Assembly: GCF_000190435.1 (NCBI RefSeq)
Contig: NC_015152.1
Coordinates: forward strand, 1,370,458-1,434,457
Reading direction: 5' to 3'
Length of the DNA: 64,000 bases
From: Sphaerochaeta globosa str. Buddy
Lineage (GTDB): Bacteria; Spirochaetota; Spirochaetia; Sphaerochaetales; Sphaerochaetaceae
Shown here: positions 47,091-55,163 of the stretch, piece by piece
Numbering within the stretch: the stretch's first letter is position 1
Layout: each line of letters opens with the position of its first letter
Notes under the pieces: generated by a model
What the model saw: only the letters and a program-made list of their open reading frames with translations
What the model was told of the DNA's origin: nothing
The model's database searches: none
Position numbers and translations under genes: made by a program

Positions 47091-48421
47091 TACGAGCTTG
47101 CTAGTTTGAGTAACGTATCACGCGTATTTTGCCTAGGGTCATCGAGTACCGTCTCCAAAAGATAGGTGAGGGTTGTCCCGATTCTCTGACCCTTTGGAAT
47201 TCCCACGGACATCAAGTCATTCCCATTCACCGCCAAGTCCTTGATGGACAGGGCATCATGAGACTGCAGTATAGCTTCGATGCGAAGTTTCAACTCATCA
47301 AGCAAGAGCGTGTTCGCTTTGCCGTGAATGGCGATTTGATCGGCAATTCTGACTTGAAAAAGTAAGGGAATGAATGCTAGCCCCACACGGGTTATGAAAC
47401 GGCGAACCGCACTATCGCTCCAATTGCTCTGATAGTCGAACATATGGTGGCGAACCAGATGGGAGACTGCATGAATCTGCTCATTGCTTGCCTTCAGGCG
47501 CTTGAGAATAGTCTGGGTAATGTTCTCCCCGACCAATTCGTGTTTTGCAAAGGTGTTTCTTGATTCCGATGCAACAACCACTTCACTCTTTCCGATATCA
47601 TGCAACAAGCATGCAAGCCGTACCTCCAAGGACGATGCAACCAACACCGAAGCCTGACAGGCCGAGATACAGTGCGAAAGCACATCCTCGTGGTGCATTC
47701 CCCCCTGATAGAGCCCGTCAGCTTGCTTGAACTCAGGAATGATGAGAGTAAGGATTCCTTGGGTTCTGAGGTAGGTAAGGCCGGTGGCGGGATGATTGGA
47801 GAGGACCAGCTTGAACAGTTCATCGCGAATGCGTTCAGCACTTACCTTGGACAGGTTTTTTTTCATCTCTTGCATGGCCGATACGGTCTGATCATCAATG
47901 GAGAAATTCAGTTTGGCCGCAATTCTTGCTGCTCTGAGTATTCTCAGTGCATCCTCTTCAAACCGTTGTATGGGATTCCCTATTGCTCGGATGGTCTTGT
48001 TCTTCAAATCCTCTTTCCCGCCATGGAAATCCAATATATGTCCGTTTGTACAATCTGCTGCAAATGCATTGATGGTAAAGTCGCGTCGCTTGAGATCTTC
48101 CTCGAGGTTGGGGATGAAGGAGACGGAACTCGGGTGCCTTCCATCCAAATACTCGGCTTCGCTTCGGAAGGTTGTCACCTCGAAGCTTTGCTTCTCAAAA
48201 TGCACCGTAACCGTCCCATGTTCGATACCGGTGGGAATGACGGTCTTGAAAAGATGCATCACCTGGTCGGGTAGGGCGTCGGTGGTGAAATCATAATCCT
48301 CGATTTTCAACCCCAACAGATGGTCACGGACGGCCCCTCCTACAATATAGAGGGAGAATCCACCATCGATGAAGTGTTTTGCAAACCTGCGTATACCAGG
48401 CGAAATCGGGAATACATTCAT
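47063..48421 (-). CDS. cca: CCA-adding tRNA nucleotidyltransferase with HD domain
   Basis: Class II nucleotidyltransferase (452 aa). The head has LYIVGGAVRDHLLGLKIEDYDFTT with the catalytic acidic pair, followed by RRDFTINAFA and the RIL/RAAR segment EEDALRILRAARIAAKL. The C-terminal half contains an HD domain (CLLHDIGKSE, with HHEDVLSH before it). It could be a CCA enzyme or a poly(A) polymerase. None of the four tRNA genes in this window encodes CCA, so such an enzyme is required and CCA addition is the likelier role. It converges on rnc. Confidence 0.9.
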   Translation of the reverse strand: MNVFPISPGIRRFAKHFIDGGFSLYIVGGAVRDHLLGLKIEDYDFTTDALPDQVMHLFKTVIPTGIEHGTVTVHFEKQSFEVTTFRSEAEYLDGRHPSSVSFIPNLEEDLKRRDFTINAFAADCTNGHILDFHGGKEDLKNKTIRAIGNPIQRFEEDALRILRAARIAAKLNFSIDDQTVSAMQEMKKNLSKVSAERIRDELFKLVLSNHPATGLTYLRTQGILTLIIPEFKQADGLYQGGMHHEDVLSHCISACQASVLVASSLEVRLACLLHDIGKSEVVVASESRNTFAKHELVGENITQTILKRLKASNEQIHAVSHLVRHHMFDYQSNWSDSAVRRFITRVGLAFIPLLFQVRIADQIAIHGKANTLLLDELKLRIEAILQSHDALSIKDLAVNGNDLMSVGIPKGQRIGTTLTYLLETVLDDPRQNTRDTLLKLASSYQSLLGFTS

Positions 48422-48478
48422 ACTCAGACAGTAGCGTGCATACTAAAGAACGTCAACGGGAAAAACCACTCACAAAGG

Positions 48479-48507
48479 TTGTCATTTCTAGCAGATATGA
48501 ATAGAAT
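48479..48507 (+). promoter_or_regulatory. Promoter of ileS
   Basis: TTGTCA (48479-48484), a 17-nt spacer and TAGAAT (48502-48507), leaving a leader of about 30 nt with AAGGAG. The leader is too short for a T-box. Confidence 0.72.
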
Positions 48508-48543
48508 GGCACTCATGCGATTGCATATATGCAAGGAGTGAGT

Positions 48544-51500
48544 ATGTTTCGTCCAGTAACAACCAAAGTGGATTTCCCTCTGATGGAAGAGAACGTTTTG
48601 TCATTCTGGCAGGCAGAGGATATTTTTAAGAAATCGATCGAATCGAGGTCCCCAGAAAACGAATATGTGTTCTACGACGGGCCTCCGTTTGCTACAGGCC
48701 TTCCCCATTTCGGACACCTGGTTCCCGGAACTATCAAGGACGCAATTCCCCGGTATCACACCATGAAAGGCCAGCGCGTTCGTCGTGGATTCGGCTGGGA
48801 TTGTCACGGCCTTCCTGTTGAATATGAGATGGAGAAGTCCCTGGGTATCAGTGGACATTCAGCCATTGTGAAATACGGTGTTGCCAAGTTCAACGAGCAG
48901 TGTCGTTCAATTGTTCTGCGCTATACCAAAGAGTGGCAGAATACCATCAACCGCATGGGTCGCTGGGTCGACTGGGATCATGGATACCGAACGATGGATA
49001 CCAATTACATGGAATCGATCTGGTGGGTATTCAAGACACTCTTCGATAAGGGATATATCTATGAAGGGTATAACATTCTTCCTTACAGCCCGGCTCTCGC
49101 GAGTCCACTTTCAAATTTTGAGGTGAATCTCGGCGGCTACCAGGATGTGGTTGACCAGGCTGTTACGGTTCGTTTTGCCGTCGACGGCCAAAAGAATACC
49201 TTCTTTTTGGCATGGACTACCACTCCTTGGACGCTTCCTTCCAACCTTGCTCTGGCTTTTGGGCCTGAAGTCGACTATGTGAAGGTGCATGACAAGAGTG
49301 ACGACAACTACTATATCCTTGGTAAGGCCCGTCTGGAGCATTATTACAAGGACCCTGCTTCGTATGAGATTGTAGATGAGCAGAAAGGCTCCTTCTATAA
49401 AGGCATGCGGTACGAACCGCTGTTCCCCTATTTTGCCAATCTGAAGGATCAGGGAGCCTTTGTCTGTGTCAACGGTGATTACGTAACAACCGAAGACGGC
49501 TGCGGTATTGTTCATACCGCTCCCGGTTTTGGTGAGGATGACTATCAGGTGCTCAAAGGCAGCGGAATTCCTGTAGTCTGCCCTGTCGATCTTGAGTGTC
49601 GCTTCACCAGTGAAGTGCCCGACTTTGAGGGTCGTTTTGTCAAAGACACGGATAAGGATATCATCGCCTACCTCAAGGAACACAACCTTTTGGTCAAGCG
49701 TGAGAACTATCTGCACTCCTATCCATTCTGCTACCGCACCAAGAAACCGCTCATTTACCGGGCTATGAGTTGTTGGTTTGTCGACATCAACAAAATCAAA
49801 GAATATATGCTCAGCTCCAACGACCAGATCACCTGGATGCCCGAACACCTCAAGTACGGTCGTTTCGGCAAGTGGCTGGAAGGGGCTCGCGACTGGGCTA
49901 TCAGCCGCAATCGTTTCTGGGGTAACCCGATTCCTGTATGGAAATGCGATGGCAGTGATTATATCGAAGTTATCGGCAGCCGTGCAGAGCTCGAGGCAAA
50001 GTGCGGCAAGCAGGTTGACGACTTGCACAAGCATTTTGTCGATGACTTGACTTGGCCCAGCCCGGATGGGAAGGGTACCATGCGGCGCATCGGCGATGTG
50101 CTTGACTGTTGGTTTGAGTCGGGTTCCATGCCCTACGCCCAACAGCATTACCCGTTTGAGAATAAGGAATATTTCGAACAGCATTTCCCTGCAGACTTCA
50201 TCTGCGAAGGGCTTGACCAGACCCGTGGTTGGTTCTACACCCTCACCGTCATCGCCGCCGGTCTCTGGGAGAAGCCTGCCTTCACCCACTGTATTACCAA
50301 CGGCATTGTCCTGACTGCCGAAGGCAAGAAGATGAGCAAGAGCGAGCGGAATTACACCGACCCGATGGAGATTGTCAAGCTCTATGGGGCTGATTCACTC
50401 CGCTTCGCTCTGATGAACAGCGCAGTAGTCCGGGCCGAGGATTTGAAGTTCAGCGAGGAATCGGTCAAGGAAGTGCTCAAGACTCTGATCATCCCCTTGT
50501 GGAATGCCTACTCGTTCTTCGTGACCTATGCGAACATCGATGGCTATGAGGCCTCAGAGACGGCTTTCGATGATCTGACCAATCCCATGGACCGGTGGAT
50601 AACCAGTGCCTTGCAGCGATTTGTCCAGGAAGTGACTGCAGCCTTCGATGCCTATGACATCCAGAAAGCATGTTCACTCTTTGTTCCGTTCATCGATGAA
50701 CTGAACAACTGGTACATCCGACGCAGCCGCAGGCGGTTCTGGAGAGGGGAGAATGATACGGACAAGAAACAGGCTTACGATACCCTGTACAAGGTACTGA
50801 TGACCTTCATCAAGACTGTTGCCCCGATTATTCCGTTCACCACCGAAGAAATTTTCCAGAATCTGCGTACCGACGATATGCCTCAGAGCATCCATCTCTG
50901 TATGTATCCCGACTATGCAGGCGAGGAGCGTGACCTTACGTTGGAAAGCCAGATGTCCTTGACCCAAAAGGCTATTGCCATGGGAAGAGCTCTGCGTGCA
51001 TCCAACAACCTGAAGACCCGCCAGCCGCTTAAGACATTGTTTTTGGTGGACCGGGAAGAGTCCGAGCGGGAGATTTTGAGGTCAATGCAGGACATCATCG
51101 CCGAAGAGCTGAACGTCAAGGAAGTGCATCTGAGTGCCGATGAGTCAGAATTGGTCGATTACAGTGCAAAGGCGAATTTCAAGGTACTGGGAAGCAAGCT
51201 CGGCAAGGATATGAAGGAAGTTGCCTCTCTCATTGCCGTCTTTGACGGAAAGGTGATTGCCTCCATGCTTGACGGTAGGACACACACTGTCTCGTACAGC
51301 AACGGAGAGATCGCCGTTTCCAAGGACGAAATTATCGTACAACGCACCGAGATGGAGGGTGTAAAAGTCCTCAACGATGGAAACTTGACGGTTGGCTTCG
51401 ATACCAAGGTGACCGAGGAATTGCTTGAGGAAGGAATTGCCCGTGATATCGTGCGTTCCATTCAGAACCTGCGCAAGGAAAGCGGTTTCGAGGTTTCCGA

Positions 51501-51672
51501 TAGGATTCGACTGACATGGGACGGTGATGAAATGGTCCAGCGAGTCTTTGAGCACTATGGGCAGACGATAGCCAAAGAGACATTGTCCAACTCGATGAGC
51601 TTTGCTACACTAGAGACTGAGGCAATTGATTGTGGAGATCATTTGGTAAGGTTGTCAGTAGAAAAGGATTAA
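48544..51672 (+). CDS. ileS: Isoleucyl-tRNA synthetase, eukaryotic-like (type 2)
   Basis: Class I synthetase that charges tRNA-Ile (1042 aa). The HIGH motif reads PPFATGLPHFGHLVPG near residue 45 and the KMSKS loop is KMSKSERNYTDP near 600; the CP1 editing domain lies between (TTTPWTLPSNLALAFGPEVDY). Length and motifs match the eukaryotic-like type 2 form, as known for other spirochaetes; this type is associated with mupirocin resistance. AAGGAG lies before ATG 48544, which I prefer to the ATG 15 nt earlier. The lipoprotein gene begins 4 nt after its stop. Confidence 0.97.
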   Translation: MFRPVTTKVDFPLMEENVLSFWQAEDIFKKSIESRSPENEYVFYDGPPFATGLPHFGHLVPGTIKDAIPRYHTMKGQRVRRGFGWDCHGLPVEYEMEKSLGISGHSAIVKYGVAKFNEQCRSIVLRYTKEWQNTINRMGRWVDWDHGYRTMDTNYMESIWWVFKTLFDKGYIYEGYNILPYSPALASPLSNFEVNLGGYQDVVDQAVTVRFAVDGQKNTFFLAWTTTPWTLPSNLALAFGPEVDYVKVHDKSDDNYYILGKARLEHYYKDPASYEIVDEQKGSFYKGMRYEPLFPYFANLKDQGAFVCVNGDYVTTEDGCGIVHTAPGFGEDDYQVLKGSGIPVVCPVDLECRFTSEVPDFEGRFVKDTDKDIIAYLKEHNLLVKRENYLHSYPFCYRTKKPLIYRAMSCWFVDINKIKEYMLSSNDQITWMPEHLKYGRFGKWLEGARDWAISRNRFWGNPIPVWKCDGSDYIEVIGSRAELEAKCGKQVDDLHKHFVDDLTWPSPDGKGTMRRIGDVLDCWFESGSMPYAQQHYPFENKEYFEQHFPADFICEGLDQTRGWFYTLTVIAAGLWEKPAFTHCITNGIVLTAEGKKMSKSERNYTDPMEIVKLYGADSLRFALMNSAVVRAEDLKFSEESVKEVLKTLIIPLWNAYSFFVTYANIDGYEASETAFDDLTNPMDRWITSALQRFVQEVTAAFDAYDIQKACSLFVPFIDELNNWYIRRSRRRFWRGENDTDKKQAYDTLYKVLMTFIKTVAPIIPFTTEEIFQNLRTDDMPQSIHLCMYPDYAGEERDLTLESQMSLTQKAIAMGRALRASNNLKTRQPLKTLFLVDREESEREILRSMQDIIAEELNVKEVHLSADESELVDYSAKANFKVLGSKLGKDMKEVASLIAVFDGKVIASMLDGRTHTVSYSNGEIAVSKDEIIVQRTEMEGVKVLNDGNLTVGFDTKVTEELLEEGIARDIVRSIQNLRKESGFEVSDRIRLTWDGDEMVQRVFEHYGQTIAKETLSNSMSFATLETEAIDCGDHLVRLSVEKD

Positions 51673-51676
51673 GTGC

Positions 51677-52561
51677 ATGGTCAGATTCTTCAAGGTTGCT
51701 TCTTCTCTTTTCCTGGTAGTCATTGTTCTCTCCTCCTGCGTTTCAACCGCAGAGAAGGGGAGACCCTACTATGACTTCCAAGCAATGGGAGAAGAGGGCA
51801 TCATCGTAGTGACTGTCGATGCGCAGAAAGAGCAGGACTTGGTAGCTGGTGCTTTTTCCGGCCTCGAGGAGTTTGCTCGCCGTTCCCGAAGAATCTCTCT
51901 TTCCCTGAAGCCCGTCTCCGATGCTTATCCCTTGGAAACCGGCAATCTATCGGCCTTTGGCGTGGTGGATGGTGACTACCCTAAGTTTTTGATCAATACC
52001 GGCATGATGTACGCCAAAGAGTTTGAACGCAAAAGCAATGCCGATGGACTTACGTGGTTTGCCCAAAAAGAGGGAACCTTGTCGTTGTACACACCCAAGA
52101 ACGACAAGTTCCTGTTCACCAATACCTCGTATGAGGAAAGTTACGCTGCTTTTGAGGCAAAGAACCGGCTGATCGACGACCAGACTGCGATGCAGATGGC
52201 ACACGCTTCCATCGCCGTCTACTCACTGCATCCTGAAACTTTTTTTGATTTGGGATTGGGCTTGCCTGAGACGGTGATCAAGCAGGCGAAGGTGATGTTG
52301 CTGCTTGTTAATCAGAACGAAGCAGGAGCATACACCTTGGATGCTTTTATCACCATGGATACCACCAAGCTTGCGTCCACCCTTTCCCAGATGGTTCGAT
52401 CGGGGTATATAGCCCGATTGAAGCGGGAGAAGATTCCCTATAAGATTGCAGACCTGATGCAGATGTTTTTGATTGAGGATGATCGAGTAACGATCAAACA
52501 TATGGAATTGGGCGAAGAGCAAATGCAGGCTCTCAGACAAAGTCTGACCGGCATGCTGTAA
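51677..52561 (+). CDS. Lipoprotein of unknown function
   Basis: A 294-residue predicted lipoprotein: basic start MVRFFK, hydrophobic core, and lipobox VLSSC with Cys near residue 22. I do not recognise the mature part, which seems a mixed alpha/beta domain with a repeated Phe/Tyr-rich layout and no catalytic motif I can name. It follows ileS by 4 nt and precedes the zinc-ribbon gene by 21 nt, so it may be cotranscribed with ileS and trpS, with no evident functional link. Confidence 0.75.
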   Translation: MVRFFKVASSLFLVVIVLSSCVSTAEKGRPYYDFQAMGEEGIIVVTVDAQKEQDLVAGAFSGLEEFARRSRRISLSLKPVSDAYPLETGNLSAFGVVDGDYPKFLINTGMMYAKEFERKSNADGLTWFAQKEGTLSLYTPKNDKFLFTNTSYEESYAAFEAKNRLIDDQTAMQMAHASIAVYSLHPETFFDLGLGLPETVIKQAKVMLLLVNQNEAGAYTLDAFITMDTTKLASTLSQMVRSGYIARLKREKIPYKIADLMQMFLIEDDRVTIKHMELGEEQMQALRQSLTGML

Positions 52562-52582
52562 GCCATAGAGGAGATACATACG

Positions 52583-52762
52583 ATGCCATCCTATGAGTAT
52601 GAGTGCCAGCTTTGCAAGGCACGAGTTGAACTGGTCCAATCCTTGGACAAGCACGAGGCTCCAGCCGTTTGTCCTTCCTGCAACATTGAGCACACCATGA
52701 TGCGGGTCAACATTCCCTCTTCGGCCATTCCTGTACAGGAAGTAGATGAAGAGAAGGAGTGA
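52583..52762 (+). CDS. Small FmdB-like zinc-ribbon protein
   Basis: A 59-residue protein. MPSYEYECQLCKARVEL and CPSCNIEHTMMRVNIPS carry two CxxC pairs, the pattern of the FmdB/CxxC_CxxC putative regulatory family, although the second pair is usually followed by different residues. GAGGAG lies about 11 nt before ATG 52583. It lies between the lipoprotein gene and trpS, and AAGGAG at its 3' end is the likely ribosome site of trpS. The function of this family is not well known. Confidence 0.8.
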   Translation: MPSYEYECQLCKARVELVQSLDKHEAPAVCPSCNIEHTMMRVNIPSSAIPVQEVDEEKE

Positions 52763-52767
52763 GACAG

Positions 52768-53760
52768 GTGGAACAGAACAAGAAACGAATCCTGACCGGC
52801 GACCGTACCACCGGACGCTTGCATCTTGGGCACTATGTAGGCTCGCTGAAAAGCAGGGTAGAACTGCAGGACAGTTACGATACGTTCATTCTGCTCGCAG
52901 ATGTCCAGGCGTTGACGACTCACTTTGAACATCCCGAGCTGATCAACAGCAGCATCTACGATGTGACCATGGATAACCTTGCAGTCGGGTTGGACCCTGC
53001 TAAGGTTACGTTTGTGCAACAGAGCCAGATTACCTCGATTGCAGAGTTGACGGTTTTCTATTCCATGATTGTGACTGTAAACCAACTCAGGCACAATCCG
53101 ACGATCAAGACTGAAGCGAAAAACTATGGCTATGCCGACCTCACCTATGGGTTCCTTGGCTATCCGGTCAGTCAGACAGCTGATATAACGTTCTGCAATG
53201 CAAACCTTGTTCCCGTCGGCGAGGACCAGGTTCCCCATATTGAATTGGCTCGAAAAATCGTACGCAAGTTCAACGACCTGTATGGTACCTCGATTGTGGA
53301 ACCCGAGGCCAAACTCAGCGCAGTCGGAAGATTGTCCGGCCTCGACGGCAATGCAAAAATGGGAAAGAGCCTGGGTAACGCCATTTATCTTTCCGATACT
53401 CCTGAGACAGTTTGGGACCGTGTACGTAATGCGGTTACCGATCCCGCCCGCATTACCATCAAGATTCCCGGCCACCCGGAAATCTGCAATGTGTACAAGT
53501 ACCATTGTGTGTTCAATCCTGATGAGAAGGATGATATTGCCGACCGGTGCCGTAACGCACAAATCGGATGTGTCGCCTGTAAGAAACGCCTCAATGAAGT
53601 ACTGAATTCCCTGCTCGATCCCATTCGTGAGCGAAGGGCCTATTACGAGGGCCACCGCGAGCAAGTCAGGGAACTGATTATTGAAGGAACGCGTAGGGCG
53701 AACCAGGTGGGCAACGACAACTTGCATGCGATCAAGGAAAAGATGCACGTGCTTATTTAG
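52768..53760 (+). CDS. trpS: Tryptophanyl-tRNA synthetase with predicted [4Fe-4S] motif
   Basis: Class I synthetase for tRNA-Trp (330 aa). The HIGH motif is TGRLHLGHYVGSL and the KMSKS loop is the variant KMGKSLGN near residue 197. In the anticodon-binding part, four cysteines at about 240, 261, 268 and 271 are spaced C-x20-C-x6-C-x2-C. This is very close to C-x22-C-x6-C-x2-C, known to hold a [4Fe-4S] cluster in Thermotoga maritima TrpRS. I chose GTG 52768, with AAGGAG 8 nt upstream; a GTG at 52759 would have the site adjacent. It is followed by a terminator. Confidence 0.93.
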   Translation: MEQNKKRILTGDRTTGRLHLGHYVGSLKSRVELQDSYDTFILLADVQALTTHFEHPELINSSIYDVTMDNLAVGLDPAKVTFVQQSQITSIAELTVFYSMIVTVNQLRHNPTIKTEAKNYGYADLTYGFLGYPVSQTADITFCNANLVPVGEDQVPHIELARKIVRKFNDLYGTSIVEPEAKLSAVGRLSGLDGNAKMGKSLGNAIYLSDTPETVWDRVRNAVTDPARITIKIPGHPEICNVYKYHCVFNPDEKDDIADRCRNAQIGCVACKKRLNEVLNSLLDPIRERRAYYEGHREQVRELIIEGTRRANQVGNDNLHAIKEKMHVLI

Positions 53761-53783
53761 TACTGAATCAAATGTAATTTTAT

Positions 53784-53825
53784 AGCCATCAGAGAGGAAA
53801 AGCTTCCTTTTTGGTGGCTGTTTTG
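53784..53825 (+). terminator. Terminator of trpS
   Basis: AGCCATC (53784-53790) pairs with GGTGGCT (53813-53819, one G-T pair), with an inner AGGAA/TTCCT stem, followed by GTTTTG. Confidence 0.75.
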
Positions 53826-53888
53826 TATTTCAGGTAAAACTGGTGGTAAAAAACACAAGAACCTTGCATATCAAGCTTGTTGAGGCAA

Positions 53889-53897
53889 TGCTATAGT
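53889..53897 (+). promoter_or_regulatory. Extended -10 promoter of the ABC transporter operon
   Basis: TGC-TATAGT (53889-53897) is an extended -10 element about 48 nt before the start codon. A -35 is not clear. Confidence 0.55.
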
Positions 53898-53945
53898 AGT
53901 TGTTGGTGGGAGAGATAGGTGTGCTCCTGCCAAAAGGAGAAAACT

Positions 53946-55097
53946 ATGAAAAAACTGCTTGCATTAGTTCTCATTGCAGCCCTCTTACCGCTCGGCTTGT
54001 TTGCCACCGGTGCGAAGGAAGCTCCCGTTGCAGAGCCGGCTCCTGTTGTTCAGGAACTCAGCCACGATGAGCTGGTCGCCCGTGCCAAGGAAGAAGGAAA
54101 GGTAGTCGTCTATGCTACCACCAGTCGTATCGCAAAAGCTGCCGATGGATTTACCAAGCTCTATGGCATCCAGGTTGAAAGTTCCAACCTCAAGGACTTC
54201 GAGCTGATTGAGAAAGTTGCCAAGGAAGCCCAGGCTGGAGTCAGCGGAGCCGACTTTGTGCTTGCCCAGGATGCTGGAAGACTCGTCGGAGAGCTTATCG
54301 AGCCCGGATACCTGTACAACTATGTACCCCCGACATTCAAGGATGTGATTCCCAAGAACATGCAGAATCCCTTGCAGGCTTTTGCTATCAACAAGGTGTT
54401 CATCTACAACGATGAAGGCCTTACCGAGAGCCCTTACTACAATATCTGGCAGTTTGCCGACCCGAAGTACAAGAGTCTGCTTCAGTTCAAGAATCCGTTC
54501 CAAGAGGGTGTCAATGCAAACTTCTTGACCATGATCACCAATGAGTATTGGTCCAAGAAAATTGCAGATGCTTATAAGTCATACTATGGAAAGGATATAA
54601 CCCTTACCACTGCAAATGCTGGTTTTGAATGGATCAAAGCCATCTATGAGAACGACCTGATCGTCGGTACCAGTGACACCACCATTGCCGAGAACATCGG
54701 AATCAAAGGTCAGAATGCAAAGCGCGAAAATCCTCCGGTAGGATTGTTTGTATTCAGCAAGGCCCGGTATGCAACCAGTAAGAACCTTGCACTCAAGCCG
54801 GTAATGGAAATGGAGCCGTTCTCCGGTTTCTACTACAGCCTGTATGCTCTGATGGCCAAAAGTGCAAAGAATCCCCATGCTGCAAAGCTGTTCATCGAGT
54901 ACCTGTTCACTGAGGAAGGGTTCTCTCCTTGGGGTTCAGACTGTGGAACCTACAGTGCCAATCCCAACAACCCGATTCAGGAAGACATCGATTTCCCCTT
55001 CGAAGTATGGATGCCACTCTTGGTTGAAGAGGAAGGTGCTTACTGCTTCGACAATCGTGCAGAAGTCGAAGAATTCCTCAATCAGTATATCTATTAA
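53946..55097 (+). CDS. ABC transporter substrate-binding protein (Fbp/AfuA-like)
   Basis: Periplasmic binding protein, 383 aa from ATG 53946 (AAGGAG 6-7 nt upstream). The signal peptide MKKLLALVLIAALLPLGLFA is followed by GAKEA and an Ala/Pro/Glu linker; no lipobox Cys is seen. The mature part follows the iron/AfuA family pattern: EEGKVVVYATTSR, KLYGIQVES, NIWQFADPKYKS and LFIEYLFTEEGFSP. This fold is used for Fe3+, but also for hexose phosphates in Actinobacillus AfuA. The phosphohexomutase, zwf and pgl beside the operon favour a sugar phosphate; this is inference. Confidence 0.85.
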   Translation: MKKLLALVLIAALLPLGLFATGAKEAPVAEPAPVVQELSHDELVARAKEEGKVVVYATTSRIAKAADGFTKLYGIQVESSNLKDFELIEKVAKEAQAGVSGADFVLAQDAGRLVGELIEPGYLYNYVPPTFKDVIPKNMQNPLQAFAINKVFIYNDEGLTESPYYNIWQFADPKYKSLLQFKNPFQEGVNANFLTMITNEYWSKKIADAYKSYYGKDITLTTANAGFEWIKAIYENDLIVGTSDTTIAENIGIKGQNAKRENPPVGLFVFSKARYATSKNLALKPVMEMEPFSGFYYSLYALMAKSAKNPHAAKLFIEYLFTEEGFSPWGSDCGTYSANPNNPIQEDIDFPFEVWMPLLVEEEGAYCFDNRAEVEEFLNQYIY

Positions 55098-55119
55098 TCG
55101 TTCACCCAGATCGGAATGT

Positions 55120-55143
55120 AGCCTGCAGGTTTTCCTGCAGGCT
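55120..55143 (+). repeat. Perfect hairpin between binding-protein and permease genes
   Basis: AGCCTGCAGG (55120-55129), loop TTTT and CCTGCAGGCT (55134-55143) form a 10-bp perfect stem in the gap. It is followed by GTTTG, a poor T-run, so a partial terminator or RNA-stabilising element that lowers permease relative to binding protein is likely. Confidence 0.75.
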
Positions 55144-55163
55144 GTTTGAAAAGGAATACACGC

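Noticed and set aside
48508-48528. Sigma54-like words TGGCAC and TTGCA upstream of ileS
   Set aside because: The distance between GG and GC is 13 bp rather than 10, which sigma54 does not accept, and a good sigma70 promoter precedes it.
48422-48543. Possible T-box riboswitch before ileS
   Set aside because: The predicted leader is only about 30 nt and has no specifier loop, T-box sequence or terminator.
49111-50289. 392-codon open frame on the minus strand
   Set aside because: It is antisense to ileS, which is complete with all motifs; no ribosome site or family match.
52591-53748. 385-codon open frame on the minus strand
   Set aside because: It is antisense to trpS and the zinc-ribbon gene, both well supported; the open frame is a codon-bias shadow.
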